Source of the DNA: Zhongshania sp.
GTDB lineage: Bacteria > Pseudomonadota > Gammaproteobacteria > Pseudomonadales > Spongiibacteraceae
Direction of reading: 5' to 3'
DNA: 64,000 bases
Assembly: GCF_029212375.1 (NCBI RefSeq)
Contig: NZ_JARGNU010000001.1
Coordinates: forward strand, 372,001-436,000
The notes beneath the pieces are model-generated. The model had not been told where the DNA came from. It saw only the letters and a list, made by a program, of their open reading frames with translations, and did no database searches. The position numbers and the translations under genes were made by a program. Within the stretch, counting starts at the first letter, position 1; every line of letters starts with the position of its first letter. Below are positions 44,335-53,216 of this stretch, in pieces.

Positions 44335-45510
44335 ATGCTAGTTCAATTTTTTCTCAGTTTACGCAATGCCGGCGTGCCGGTAAGCATTCGCGAGCTGCTC
44401 GATTTATTGGCAGGGCTGCAAGCGCGCTTGGCCTTTGTTGATGTTGACGAGTTTTATCAGTTGGCACGGCTGTGCATGGTCAAGGATGAGAAGTATTACG
44501 ACCGCTTCGACAAAGCCTTTGGCCGCTACTTTAGCGACCTAAGCAGTCTCGACGATATTATCGAAGCGATGATTCCCGACGATTGGCTGCGCAAAGAGTT
44601 TCTTAAGCAGCTCACCGACGAAGAAAAAGCCAAAATTGAGTCATTAGGTGGTCTGGATAAGCTCATCGAAGAGTTTAAAAAGCGGCTCGACGAGCAAAAA
44701 GGCCGCCACGCTGGCGGCAATAAATGGATTGGTACGGGCGGTACTTCGCCCTATGGCCACAGTGGTTACAATCCAGAAGGCATCCGTATTGGTGGTGAAA
44801 GCCAAAACAAAAAGGCCATTAAAGTGTGGGAGCGTCGAGATTTTAAAAACCTCGACGACAGTGTTGAGCTGGGCACTCGCAATATCAAAGTGGCTCTGCG
44901 ACGCCTGCGCAAATTTGCGCGCACCGGCGCGGCAGACGAGTTGGATATTAACGATACCATTTCGTCCACCGCCAAGAACGGCGGTATGCTCGACCTAAAA
45001 ATGGTGCCAGAGCGCCATAATGCGGTGAAAGTGCTGTTGTTCTTTGATGTGGGTGGTTCAATGGACCCGCATATTAAAGTCTGCGAAGAGCTATTTTCAG
45101 CGGCGCGCACTGAATTTAAGCACATGGAATATTATTATTTCCACAACTACATCTACGAGTCGGTGTGGGATAACAATATGCGCCGGCACGCTGAGCGCAT
45201 TCAAATGCTGGATATTCTGCATAAGTACAGCTCGGACTATAAAGTGATTTTTGTGGGTGACGCATCAATGTCGCCCTATGAAATTGTTCAGCCCGGCGGC
45301 AGTGTTGAGCATTGGAATGAGGAGGCGGGCGAGACGTGGATGCGACGTTTGCGTGAGACCTACGAGAAAGTGGTGTGGTTAAACCCCGTGCCACCCTCAG
45401 ACTGGGGCTGGACTCAGTCGATTAAAATGGTTGAAAAGCAGCTTGAGGGGCATATGTACCCCATGACCTTAGGTGGGCTTGAGCAGGCCATGGTTTATTT
45501 GGCTAAGTAA
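44335..45510 (+). CDS. VWA domain protein of the CoxE-like family, partner of the MoxR ATPase
   Basis: A 391-residue protein. The N-terminal helical region (FFLSLRNAGVPVSIRELLDLL) is typical of CoxE-like proteins; a charged linker with Gly-rich GGTSPYGHSGYNPEGIRIGG follows, and a von Willebrand A domain occupies about 235-391. The MIDAS reads FFDVGGSMDPH, a DxGxS variant common in this subfamily, in place of DxSxS. No membrane span, so cytoplasmic. The pair MoxR + VWA is presumably a single chaperone machine. A 13-bp hairpin terminator follows at 45518. Confidence 0.92.
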   Translation: MLVQFFLSLRNAGVPVSIRELLDLLAGLQARLAFVDVDEFYQLARLCMVKDEKYYDRFDKAFGRYFSDLSSLDDIIEAMIPDDWLRKEFLKQLTDEEKAKIESLGGLDKLIEEFKKRLDEQKGRHAGGNKWIGTGGTSPYGHSGYNPEGIRIGGESQNKKAIKVWERRDFKNLDDSVELGTRNIKVALRRLRKFARTGAADELDINDTISSTAKNGGMLDLKMVPERHNAVKVLLFFDVGGSMDPHIKVCEELFSAARTEFKHMEYYYFHNYIYESVWDNNMRRHAERIQMLDILHKYSSDYKVIFVGDASMSPYEIVQPGGSVEHWNEEAGETWMRRLRETYEKVVWLNPVPPSDWGWTQSIKMVEKQLEGHMYPMTLGGLEQAMVYLAK

Positions 45511-45517
45511 GTCTACG

Positions 45518-45546
45518 GCGCAAGCGATGAATCTCATCGTTTGCGC
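45518..45546. terminator. Bidirectional hairpin between convergent genes
   Basis: A 13-bp stem gcgcaagcgatga/tcatcgtttgcgc with one G-T pair and a three-base loop. It lies between the VWA gene and the convergent rRNA methyltransferase gene. T-runs are weak on both sides, but placement and stem strength suggest a shared terminator. Confidence 0.65.
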
Positions 45547-45572
45547 TTATCTTTGCCTATTTCGCACTATTA

Positions 45573-46340
45573 TTAAAGTCCACTAAACGCAATTAACGCA
45601 GCCGTCACCGCGACATTTAGCGATTCGACGCCGTTGTGCATCGGGATTTTTAGGCGCGCATTGCAGCGCTTTTCCAAATTGCGGCTCACACCCTCGGTTT
45701 CATTGCCAAGAATATAAACCATGCTGCCCTGCGCTTTGTAATCGAAAAGCGAGTGCTCAGCGTGGGACGATAGGCAGCATAGGGTGGCGCCATCGTCTTT
45801 CATGCGCAGTAACTCGGCATCTAAATCTTCGCAGTGATAGATCGGCGCCTTGAAGAGGGTGCCGGCACTGGCTTTTATAACTAGTGCTGTTAATGGCGCG
45901 CCGCCTCGACGGGGTAAAATAAGGCCGTCGATACCGCTGGCGGCTACTGAGCGAATAATCATGCCGAGATTTTGCGGGTTGGTTATGCGGTCTAATGCGA
46001 TATAGCGGCGCGGCGATGCCTGCAAATGATCAGCACTAATTGCAGAGCAGGGCTGGTAGGCGCTGAGCTGTAGGTCGGCGGCCACGCCCTGATCTTGTTT
46101 ACCGTTCTTGGAGATGCGCGACAGCGCTTTGCGCTCGTGCATTTCAATTTCAATGCCGCGCTGTTCGGCGAGCTGGCGCAATTCCCGAATAATGCCGTCT
46201 TCTTTATTGCTCTGAGCGAGGTGGAGCTTGTAGACCTGCATTGTAGAGTCTTGAAGGGCTTCTAGTACTGGCTTTCGACCGTAGATCGTTAACAACTGGT
46301 CGAAAAATGCTTTGCGTTGCTGATAGTTCTCACTGCTCAT
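45573..46340 (-). CDS. SpoU/TrmH-family RNA 2'-O-methyltransferase, RlmB-like
   Basis: A 255-residue SPOUT enzyme. The N-terminal L30e-like substrate-binding domain (about 1-90) includes IYGRKPVLEALQDS, typical of RlmB. The SPOUT domain from about 105 has motif 1 LDRITNPQNLGMIIRSV, motif 2 YILGNETEGVSR and motif 3 IPMHNGVESLNVAVTAAL. RlmB methylates G2251 of 23S rRNA; TrmH-like paralogues with other targets are possible, since rlmB usually adjoins rnr and rpsF, which are not here. N-terminal MSSENYQQRKAFF precedes the domain and looks like an extension. Confidence 0.88.
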   Translation of the reverse strand: MSSENYQQRKAFFDQLLTIYGRKPVLEALQDSTMQVYKLHLAQSNKEDGIIRELRQLAEQRGIEIEMHERKALSRISKNGKQDQGVAADLQLSAYQPCSAISADHLQASPRRYIALDRITNPQNLGMIIRSVAASGIDGLILPRRGGAPLTALVIKASAGTLFKAPIYHCEDLDAELLRMKDDGATLCCLSSHAEHSLFDYKAQGSMVYILGNETEGVSRNLEKRCNARLKIPMHNGVESLNVAVTAALIAFSGL

Positions 46341-46799
46341 AGGGTTCGCTTATATTGCCGTGGTCTTGGGCTTGCTAAGGCCCTTTGCCGCAGCTGTGGG
46401 CACTCAGCGGGGATGCTGCGCGTGGGAGGGAATTTTAATTGAAAATGCTCGCGCTTACCTTGTTTTAGTCTATTTATATTTAGCGTTTTAGGACGATATA
46501 TTACTTAATGCATTTTTGTGGTGCTTTTGCACTATGCTTGGGCATGAATATTGCTTCTAATTTGTGCGTTGCTGGATGCTCAGCAAATAAATCTTATGTC
46601 GCGTTTGCTTTGGCAACAGTCTCTAAGTCGAGAATTTGAAGCTAATATCACTGATAAACAGTGACTTACATGCAGTTGTAGTGGGTTTTACCTTAATACC
46701 TAATTATATAGGTCAGGTAATTATCGCCCCAATACCGAGCGACTTAATTATAAATGAACCAATTTAGTGCGTACCATTCCGCGCTAGGAGATACTTTTG
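46341..46799. other. 459-bp intergenic region upstream of the ammonium transporter gene
   Basis: No convincing gene on either strand. It holds the divergent start regions of the RNA methyltransferase (minus) and amt (plus). Visible elements: a candidate sigma-54 promoter (46540-46555), an inverted repeat TCACTG-ATAAA-CAGTGA (46648-46664), and an AT-rich tract around 46690-46760 that could hold a sigma-70 promoter. No NtrC site of the GCAC-N7-GTGC form was found. glnK, which usually precedes amtB, is absent. Confidence 0.6.
46540..46555 (+). promoter_or_regulatory. Candidate sigma-54 (-24/-12) promoter upstream of amt
   Basis: GGGCATGAATATTGCT compares with TGGCACG-N4-TTGCW: the invariant GG and GC are ten bases apart (46541-46542 and 46553-46554), and only two consensus positions differ. 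Sigma-54/NtrC control of ammonium transporters is standard in this class. Transcription would start near 46566, leaving a long leader of about 230 nt, which weakens the case. Confidence 0.45.
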
Positions 46800-48104
46800 A
46801 TGAAAAACAAGGGAAATTGGCGCCTGCTGCGTGTTGCTGGCTTGCTCGCCACTATTTTTGCACCACAGTGGGGATTTGCACAGAGTCTCGACACCGGTAA
46901 TACCGCGTGGGTGTTAACATCGACTGCCCTTGTTCTGTTTATGACGTTACCTGGCCTAGCGTTGTTTTATGGTGGCCTAGTGCGCAGTAAAAACGTATTA
47001 AGCGTATTGATGCAGTGTTTCAGTATTACCTGTCTTGCGTCCTTGCTGTGGGTTGTGGTGGGGTATAGCTTGGCCTTTAGCGAGGGCTCGGCGTTTGTCG
47101 GTGGCCTAAGTAAGGCATTTCTTGCTGGTGTCGGTGAGTCGAGTATTAGTGGCGATATTCCCGAAACCGTTTTTATTATGTTTCAGATGACCTTCGCGAT
47201 TATTACCCCAGCGCTGATTATCGGTGGCTTTGCAGAACGGATTAAATTCTCGGCGGTTATGATCTTTTCGGCGCTGTGGTTGCTGTTGGTTTACGCGCCC
47301 GTTACCCACTGGGTATGGGGCGGCGGCTGGCTAGCTGAAATGGGCTTGCTTGATTTTGCCGGTGGTACAGTGGTGCACATCACCGCAGGTGCCGCTGCTT
47401 TAGTCGCTGCACTGGTGTTGGGTAAGCGTCAGGGCTTTGGGCAAATGGCCTTGCCGCCACATAACCTAACTATGACCTTTATTGGCGCCGGTATGCTGTG
47501 GGTTGGCTGGTTTGGTTTTAACGCCGGTAGCGCCTTGGCCGCCAATGGAAATGCCGGTATGGCAATGCTGGTAACCCATTTGTCTGCGGCAACAGGCTGT
47601 TTAACGTGGTCGGCAATTGAATGGAAGCGCTACGGCAAGCCGAGTGCGCTAGGCGCGGTAACCGGCATGGTAGCCGGTTTGGGTACCATCACACCGGCTT
47701 CCGGCTATGTCGGCCCTGCTGGCGCTATGGTGATTGGTTTAAGTGCTGGTATTGTGTGTTTTTACGTCACTTTAGCAATGAAGCAGGTGTGGAAAATTGA
47801 TGATTCCCTCGATGTTTTCCCCGTGCACGGCGTCGGCGGCATCTTGGGTACCTTTTTGGCGGGCATTTTTGCCAGTAGCGAATTGGGTATTTTCAGCGGC
47901 CAAGGGCTTGCCGAAGGCATGACAATTGTTTCGCAGCTTAAAGTGCAGTTGATTGGTATTGGCGCTACCTTTGCGTATACCGCCATTATTAGTTACGGTT
48001 TATTTGTGCTTATCGACAAGCTCATTGGTTTGCGCGTAAGTGCCGACGAAGAAGCGCAGGGCTTGGATATTACTTGTCACAACGAAGTGGGTTACGATTT
48101 ATAA
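46800..48104 (+). CDS. amt: Ammonium transporter, Amt family
   Basis: A 434-residue membrane protein with a cleavable signal (VAGLLATIFAPQWGFAQ) and 11 transmembrane helices. Family motifs: NTAWVLTSTALVLFMTLPGLALFYGGLVRSKN, FGGFAERI-like (IGGFAERIKFSA), VYAPVTHWVWGGGWL, DFAGGTVVHITAGAAAL and FPVHGVGGILGTFLAGIF, including the twin histidines of the pore (VTHW region H and VHGVGG H). It takes up ammonium/ammonia. ATG 46800 is preferred to TTG 46797; aggag lies nine bases before it. The expected PII gene glnK is not adjacent. Strong terminator downstream. Confidence 0.95.
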   Translation: MKNKGNWRLLRVAGLLATIFAPQWGFAQSLDTGNTAWVLTSTALVLFMTLPGLALFYGGLVRSKNVLSVLMQCFSITCLASLLWVVVGYSLAFSEGSAFVGGLSKAFLAGVGESSISGDIPETVFIMFQMTFAIITPALIIGGFAERIKFSAVMIFSALWLLLVYAPVTHWVWGGGWLAEMGLLDFAGGTVVHITAGAAALVAALVLGKRQGFGQMALPPHNLTMTFIGAGMLWVGWFGFNAGSALAANGNAGMAMLVTHLSAATGCLTWSAIEWKRYGKPSALGAVTGMVAGLGTITPASGYVGPAGAMVIGLSAGIVCFYVTLAMKQVWKIDDSLDVFPVHGVGGILGTFLAGIFASSELGIFSGQGLAEGMTIVSQLKVQLIGIGATFAYTAIISYGLFVLIDKLIGLRVSADEEAQGLDITCHNEVGYDL

Positions 48105-48127
48105 TTAGCCCGCGGTTTATTTTAATT

Positions 48128-48164
48128 TAAAAAAAAGCCCAGCATTGCTGGGCTTTTTGTTTTT
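48128..48164 (+). terminator. Rho-independent terminator of amt
   Basis: Stem aaagcccagc/gctgggcttt with loop att, A-run before and TTTTTGTTTTT after. Textbook form. Confidence 0.92.
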
Positions 48165-48191
48165 GGCGTATATCTATTTAGGAGTGGCGAT

Positions 48192-48464
48192 ATGGAAGTG
48201 CAGACGCCAGTGACGTCCTTTGCACTGTACGGGACTTCGGCCTGCCATTTGTGCGAGTTGGCTGAAACTGTTTTAAGCGAACTTTTGGCCCAGGGCTACG
48301 ACTGGCAGATAGAAGTGATTGATATCGCTGACGATGACGCCTTACTGGAGCGTTATGCACTGTCTATTCCGGTGTTAACTCGAGCGAGTGGCAACCTTGA
48401 ATTGCGCTGGCCCTTCGATAGCGAGGCGGTACTGGCATTTGCCGGCGAGCGGTCAGCGCGATGA
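48192..48464 (+). CDS. Glutaredoxin-like protein (thioredoxin-fold, DUF836 type)
   Basis: A 90-residue protein with thioredoxin-fold start FALYGTSACHLCELAETVL: the CxxC motif (C-H-L-C) follows the first strand. The cis-proline region is SIPVLTR. It is short, like the glutaredoxin-2-like/DUF836 group; a general thiol-disulfide role is expected. Shine-Dalgarno ggag at seven bases. It overlaps the MOSC gene by four bases (ATGA), so they are co-translated. Confidence 0.88.
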   Translation: MEVQTPVTSFALYGTSACHLCELAETVLSELLAQGYDWQIEVIDIADDDALLERYALSIPVLTRASGNLELRWPFDSEAVLAFAGERSAR

Positions 48465-49261
48465 GTATCCAAGTTTCGGGACTTTATTCTTATCCAGTTA
48501 AATCTCTGCGCGGCCACGCACAGGAAACCACAAGGGTGACGAGCTGGGGCCCAGATCGCGACCGGCGCTGGTTGGTGGTGGGCGAAACTGGGCAATTTAT
48601 CACCCAGCGCCAGGTTCCAAAAATGTCGCGAATTGGCGCCGAATACAGGGGGGAGGGTATTTATCTTTGGCATCTCGATTATGCCAATGCCGAGATTTAC
48701 GTACCCGTAGCCAGTGCCCAAACTTCCTGTAAGGTGATGGTATGGGCAGATAGCTGCGCCGCCTTAGATGCCGGCGACGAGGCCGCTAGCTGGCTTAGCA
48801 GCTTGCTGGGCAAACCGCTGCGGCTTTGTTACATGCCAGAGCAAACGCATCGGCAGGTGGATATGCAATTTGGCCAGCAGGGCGACAGGGTGAGTTTTGC
48901 CGATGGTTTTCCATTTTTGCTTTGCAATACCGCTTCTTTACAGTTGTTTAGCGCTGGCCTCGGGCGAGAGATGGATATTTTGCGCTTCCGGCCAAATATC
49001 GTCATAAGCGGTGCTGAGGCATTTGCGGAAGATAATTGGCAACGTATTCGCATAGGCGATATTGAGTTTGATCTGGTTAAGCCCTGTGCGCGCTGCGCGA
49101 TTCCCACCGTTAATTTAGTGGATGCGAGCCGCGAGGCGGATGTATTTACGATGCTAAGAAAACTACGTCAGCGGGGTGATGAGGTCTATTTTGGTCAAAA
49201 TATGATCCATCGTGGCCAAGGTAATATTCGCCTTGGCGACGAGGTGAAAATTGTAAGCTAG
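48461..49261 (+). CDS. MOSC domain protein with N-terminal beta-barrel (YcbX-like)
   Basis: A 266-residue protein. N-terminal MOSC_N domain (SGLYSYPVKSLRG, RDRRWLVVGETGQFITQRQVPKM) and MOSC domain (about 120-266) with the conserved FRPNIVISGAEAFAED and KPCARCAIPTVN, where the Cys is the likely molybdenum-cofactor ligand. Related YcbX/mARC-type proteins reduce N-hydroxylated compounds. Unlike E. coli YcbX, no ferredoxin domain is fused to the C-terminus; the adjacent glutaredoxin-like protein is not an obvious replacement. Its stop abuts the convergent slt stop inside a CTAGCGCTAG palindrome. Confidence 0.92.
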   Translation: MSIQVSGLYSYPVKSLRGHAQETTRVTSWGPDRDRRWLVVGETGQFITQRQVPKMSRIGAEYRGEGIYLWHLDYANAEIYVPVASAQTSCKVMVWADSCAALDAGDEAASWLSSLLGKPLRLCYMPEQTHRQVDMQFGQQGDRVSFADGFPFLLCNTASLQLFSAGLGREMDILRFRPNIVISGAEAFAEDNWQRIRIGDIEFDLVKPCARCAIPTVNLVDASREADVFTMLRKLRQRGDEVYFGQNMIHRGQGNIRLGDEVKIVS

Positions 49262-49263
49262 CG

Positions 49264-51201
49264 CTAGTCTTTGAGTGCCGTGGCACTGGTTCTGGGGCCG
49301 ATCTGGCGTTCAGTTTGGGCCAGCAGCGGCCGCTCTAGCTTTAGTTTTTCGGCGTAAATCACGCTAAAAGCCAGCACATTTTTAATGTATTCTCGGGTTT
49401 CGCCATAGGGTAGGTTCTCAATCCAGATGTCGGCTGGCATGTCTTTGGTTTGGCGCAGTAATACCCGTTCAATTCGACCCGGGCCGGCATTGTAGGCAGC
49501 GGTGGCTAGCACTCTGTTGCCGCCGAACTGTTCCAGTAACTGGCCAAGATAATAGCCACCCATGGCAATGTTTTTTTCGGGGATCAGTAGGTCTTCAGTT
49601 TTGGGGCTTGGAATGCCCATTTGTTTGGCGACAAGGCGAGCGGTGCCCGGCATTAATTGCATCAGCCCGCGCGCGCCAACGGGTGAGTTTGCGGCGGGCG
49701 CAAAGGCGCTTTCTTGTCGCGCAATGGCGTATATCCATTTCAATTGAATTTTTTCCCGTTTCGCCGTCTTAGTGAAACTGTCTTGGTGGGGAGTGGGGAA
49801 GCGCAGCTGCAAATCATCCCACTCGCCGGCGCGTATAGCGGTCATAATGGATTGGTATTCCCAGCCCCAGTTTAGAGCCAGCTGTGCGGCGGCAACTTGC
49901 TCGGCCTTGTTTAGGCTGCGCATAGCGTAAGCCCACTCAAGGTTGGCGGTTACGGGCTCGCCGATCAGGTATAGCTCGTGGGCGCGGGCAATGGCGCTGT
50001 GCTGTTCAATTTCACTAATGAGTGCAGGGTCTAGGGTGCGAGTGGCGCCCAACTGATAGTCTTCGTTGAGAATATCTGCCGCTAAAAAGCTGTAATAGCC
50101 GCGCTCGGAGGCCAAGGATTGCAGTGCTAATTGGGTGCTGACGGTCAGCTCACCGCGGAGCTCGATATCGGCTCTTGCCGACCAATAGCGCCAGTCGGCT
50201 TTCTGCTGCTTGTCGGCAGGGAGATGCTGCACAATACGTTGCACCGATGTCCAGTCGCCGTCCTTTAAGGCCAGACGAATTCGCCACTCCGTTAAATAGG
50301 GGTCTTCGTAGTCGGGGTCGGTGGCCATAACCCAGTCGCGAGTGTAATCGGCGTCACTGGCAATAATTTGTCTGGCCATGCTATCGCGCAGGGCATAATT
50401 TTGGCTTGGAGTGAACTTCAGGTGGCGATCAAGTTGCTGCCACAGTGTGTTGGTGCGCTCAAAATCGCTTTTGGCCAGACGCTTTAGGGTGTGAGCGGCT
50501 ATGTCGCGGCTGTGATCGTTGGGGCTCAGGTTAAGGCCTCGGCTAAAAAGGAGGTTGGGGCTTTGTAATATTTCAATATAGGCTTCGCTGCCTTTGACCC
50601 TGCCAAGTAGGTAGCGGGCCATATCGGTTTGGCCAGCGTTGAGGGCAAGGCTGGCGCGACGCCAATACTGATGCTCAGTTTGGGCTTGGTTGAGCGTAGC
50701 AAACCACTGTTTGATTGGCGCGTCGCATTCTTTGGGGAGTGAGTAGGGCGTGCTCCACAGCTCCGAAATTGCGGTATTGGCGGCCTTTGTGTCGCCTATT
50801 TGGCGCAAGGCGTAAGCGTAATGGCAGCTATTGGTGGTGGACGAACTCTTGCGATAGTTCTGCACGTATTGTGGCCAATTGCGGTCGCGCAATAATTTAT
50901 TCATCCATGTGAGACGAATGCGCTGTCCGGTAATGGTGTCGCCATACTGCTGTAAATACACATCAATGGTTTGCTGTGAAGTTTGATCGATCTGTGCTTT
51001 TAGCAATTCCAGCTCAAAATAGGGAAATAACGCGTAGTTACTTAAGCGAGGCGCTAGCTTTTCGGCATTGGCAATGCGACCGCGGCTGATTTCGGTCAGT
51101 GCTTCGCGGTATAATCTGCGGCTGTCCTCCGTCGAAGGGGCGGCATTGGCAGATATCGTCTGGAGTGACAGTACGATAAGGAGCGTGAAAAAGCGGTTCA
51201 T
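49264..51201 (-). CDS. slt: Soluble lytic murein transglycosylase (Slt70 type)
   Basis: A 645-residue protein with signal peptide (FFTLLIVLSLQTISANA), a long alpha-superhelical U-domain (about 25-440), a linker and the C-terminal lysozyme-like SLT domain (about 480-615). Catalytic Glu is about E497 in IARQESAF; SPVGARGLMQLMPGTA and ATAAYNAGPGRI complete the active site. It cleaves glycan strands of peptidoglycan, forming 1,6-anhydro ends. Size is typical. Divergent from uup by about 100 bp. Confidence 0.95.
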   Translation of the reverse strand: MNRFFTLLIVLSLQTISANAAPSTEDSRRLYREALTEISRGRIANAEKLAPRLSNYALFPYFELELLKAQIDQTSQQTIDVYLQQYGDTITGQRIRLTWMNKLLRDRNWPQYVQNYRKSSSTTNSCHYAYALRQIGDTKAANTAISELWSTPYSLPKECDAPIKQWFATLNQAQTEHQYWRRASLALNAGQTDMARYLLGRVKGSEAYIEILQSPNLLFSRGLNLSPNDHSRDIAAHTLKRLAKSDFERTNTLWQQLDRHLKFTPSQNYALRDSMARQIIASDADYTRDWVMATDPDYEDPYLTEWRIRLALKDGDWTSVQRIVQHLPADKQQKADWRYWSARADIELRGELTVSTQLALQSLASERGYYSFLAADILNEDYQLGATRTLDPALISEIEQHSAIARAHELYLIGEPVTANLEWAYAMRSLNKAEQVAAAQLALNWGWEYQSIMTAIRAGEWDDLQLRFPTPHQDSFTKTAKREKIQLKWIYAIARQESAFAPAANSPVGARGLMQLMPGTARLVAKQMGIPSPKTEDLLIPEKNIAMGGYYLGQLLEQFGGNRVLATAAYNAGPGRIERVLLRQTKDMPADIWIENLPYGETREYIKNVLAFSVIYAEKLKLERPLLAQTERQIGPRTSATALKD

Positions 51202-51303
51202 ATCCCAGCAGCCTTGATTGATTTCGTGAATTTTCGATGAGTTAGCAAAATACTTAGCGGATGCCCAACTGGCATCTGCTGCCCCCTATATTGGATCAAA
51301 TAT

Positions 51304-53196
51304 ATGCCTTTGTTACGTGCCACACAATTACAGCACAGTATTGGACAACAGATTGTACTGGATAACGCAGAATTACAACTCGAAGCTGGAGATAGAGTGT
51401 GTTTATTGGGCCGCAATGGCTGCGGCAAGTCCACTTTACTGCGTATTGTCGAGGGCAGTGCCCCAGTAGATTCTGGTGAGGTTTGGCGCCAGCCAGGCGT
51501 TAAAATTGCGCGCATGGAACAGACCTTAGACTTTGCCTCGCCTGAAGAAACGATATATGACGTGGTAGCCGATGGCTTGGCCGGCCTTGGTAAGGTATTA
51601 CGTCGTTATCACGAGCTAATCCATGGCGACATGGGCGATGCTGAGCTGAAAGAACTTGAGCACTTGCAGCGGGAAATAGAAACTAATGATGGCTGGTTAT
51701 TTCAACAACGCATCGACAATATCCTGTCGCGCTTAGAATTAGATGCCGATGCCACTGTGGTTAGTTTGTCGGGCGGTTGGCGCCGCCGAGTGGCGCTGGC
51801 GCGGGCCTTAGTGTGCGACCCCGATATTTTACTGCTCGACGAGCCCACCAACCATTTGGATCTCGATGGTATTTTGTGGCTGGAACAATGCGTGATGTCT
51901 TTTCAGGGCTGCGTGCTATTTGTAACCCACGACCGGGCTTTAATCGAAAAATTGGCAACCCGCATCGTTGAGTTAGATCGGGGTATTTTGACGAATTACG
52001 ACACCAATTACAGTCGCTATTTAGAGCTTCGCGAGCACGCTTTAGAGATCGAAGCTGAACACAATGCGCTGTTTGACAAGCGTCTCGCCCAAGAGGAAGT
52101 GTGGATTCGTCAGGGTATTAAAGCGCGCCGAACCCGCAACGAAGGTCGGGTTAGGGCGCTTGAACGTATGCGCACCGAACGCTCAGGCCGCCGCGTGCAG
52201 TCGGGGTCAGCCAATCTCAGTGTTAATCAGGCTGACAGAACTGGCAAAGTTGTGGCTGAACTTACGGATGTGTCTTTTCAGGTGCCAGGTAAGGTATTGG
52301 TCAATAATTTGTCGTTGCTGGTGTGTCGCGGCGATAAACTCGCCCTGATTGGCCCCAACGGCGCGGGTAAAACCACTTTGTTGCGGCTAATTTTGGGTGA
52401 GCTTGAAGCGCAATCAGGTACCGTGAAAGCGGGCACCAATTTGCAAGTAGCTTATTTTGACCAGTTGCGTGACCGCCTTGATGAAAGTCAGCGAGTGGTC
52501 GATATTGTTGGTCAAGGCCGCGATGCCGTCACCATTAATGGCAAAGACCGCCATATTATGAGCTATCTTGGCGATTTTCTGTTTAGTCCTGAGCGGGCCC
52601 GCAGTCACTTTGGCGTGCTGTCTGGTGGTGAGCGCGCGCGGGTGCAGTTGGCCTGCTTATTCAGTCAACCCGCCAATGTTCTGGTTATGGATGAGCCGAC
52701 CAATGACTTGGATATGGAAACCTTAGAGCTGTTAGAAAGCCTGCTAGTTGAATTTAGCGGCACAGTCCTACTGGTGAGTCACGATCGCTCTTTTGTCGAC
52801 AGCGTGGCCAGCAGCTGCCTGCTTTTTGAGGGGAATGGCGTAATCAGTGAGCATATTGGTGGCTACAGTGAGGTGTCTGCATATATGGCGCGGCGCGCTG
52901 CGCAACAAAAAGCGGCACCAGTCGCAAAGCAGGAGGCGCCTGCGGCGATTACCGCGCCGGCACCTCCGGCAGCTAAAGCCCGTAAGCTGAGCTATAAAGA
53001 TCAACGGGAGCTTGATAACTTACCTAAAAAAATCGAGAACTTAGAGGCAAGTCTTGAGGATTTAGGTAAAAAGACGGGCGATGCTGGATTCTATCAGCAA
53101 GACCCAGTGGCCATTGCTGAAGTACTCGATAAACTCGCGTCCATACAGGCTGAATTAGATGCTTGCATGGAGCGCTGGCTAGAATTAGCTGAATAA
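51304..53196 (+). CDS. uup: ABC-F ATPase Uup
   Basis: A 630-residue soluble protein with two ABC domains: Walker A GRNGCGKST and GPNGAGKTT, signatures LSGGWRRR and LSGGERAR, Walker B LLLDEPTNHLD and LVMDEPTNDLD. The interdomain P-site linker contains RQGIKARRTRNEGRVRALERMR, and a C-terminal coiled-coil domain (about 555-630, after a Pro/Ala linker) binds DNA in E. coli Uup. MSYLGDFLFSPERA is the Uup-specific block. Roles reported for Uup are in ribosome function and precise excision of transposons. The stop codon lies in the loop of a 16-bp hairpin. Confidence 0.94.
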   Translation: MPLLRATQLQHSIGQQIVLDNAELQLEAGDRVCLLGRNGCGKSTLLRIVEGSAPVDSGEVWRQPGVKIARMEQTLDFASPEETIYDVVADGLAGLGKVLRRYHELIHGDMGDAELKELEHLQREIETNDGWLFQQRIDNILSRLELDADATVVSLSGGWRRRVALARALVCDPDILLLDEPTNHLDLDGILWLEQCVMSFQGCVLFVTHDRALIEKLATRIVELDRGILTNYDTNYSRYLELREHALEIEAEHNALFDKRLAQEEVWIRQGIKARRTRNEGRVRALERMRTERSGRRVQSGSANLSVNQADRTGKVVAELTDVSFQVPGKVLVNNLSLLVCRGDKLALIGPNGAGKTTLLRLILGELEAQSGTVKAGTNLQVAYFDQLRDRLDESQRVVDIVGQGRDAVTINGKDRHIMSYLGDFLFSPERARSHFGVLSGGERARVQLACLFSQPANVLVMDEPTNDLDMETLELLESLLVEFSGTVLLVSHDRSFVDSVASSCLLFEGNGVISEHIGGYSEVSAYMARRAAQQKAAPVAKQEAPAAITAPAPPAAKARKLSYKDQRELDNLPKKIENLEASLEDLGKKTGDAGFYQQDPVAIAEVLDKLASIQAELDACMERWLELAE

Positions 53197-53214
53197 AATC
53201 AGCTAATTCTAGCC
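53177..53214. terminator. Perfect 16-bp inverted repeat spanning the uup stop codon
   Basis: ggctagaattagctga (53177-53192) pairs perfectly with tcagctaattctagcc (53199-53214); loop ataaaa contains the TAA of uup. It lies between convergent uup and uspA. The 3' arm is followed by gtttaggg and a T-run only from 53223, so this is an imperfect terminator; an mRNA-stabilising or shared terminator role is likely. Confidence 0.6.
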
Positions 53215-53216
53215 GT

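Noticed and set aside
46521-46540. GTGGTGCTTTTGCAC as a sigma-54 promoter or NtrC site
   Set aside because: GG and GC are seven, not ten, bases apart, and the palindrome is GTGC-N4-GCAC, the inverse of the NtrC arrangement.
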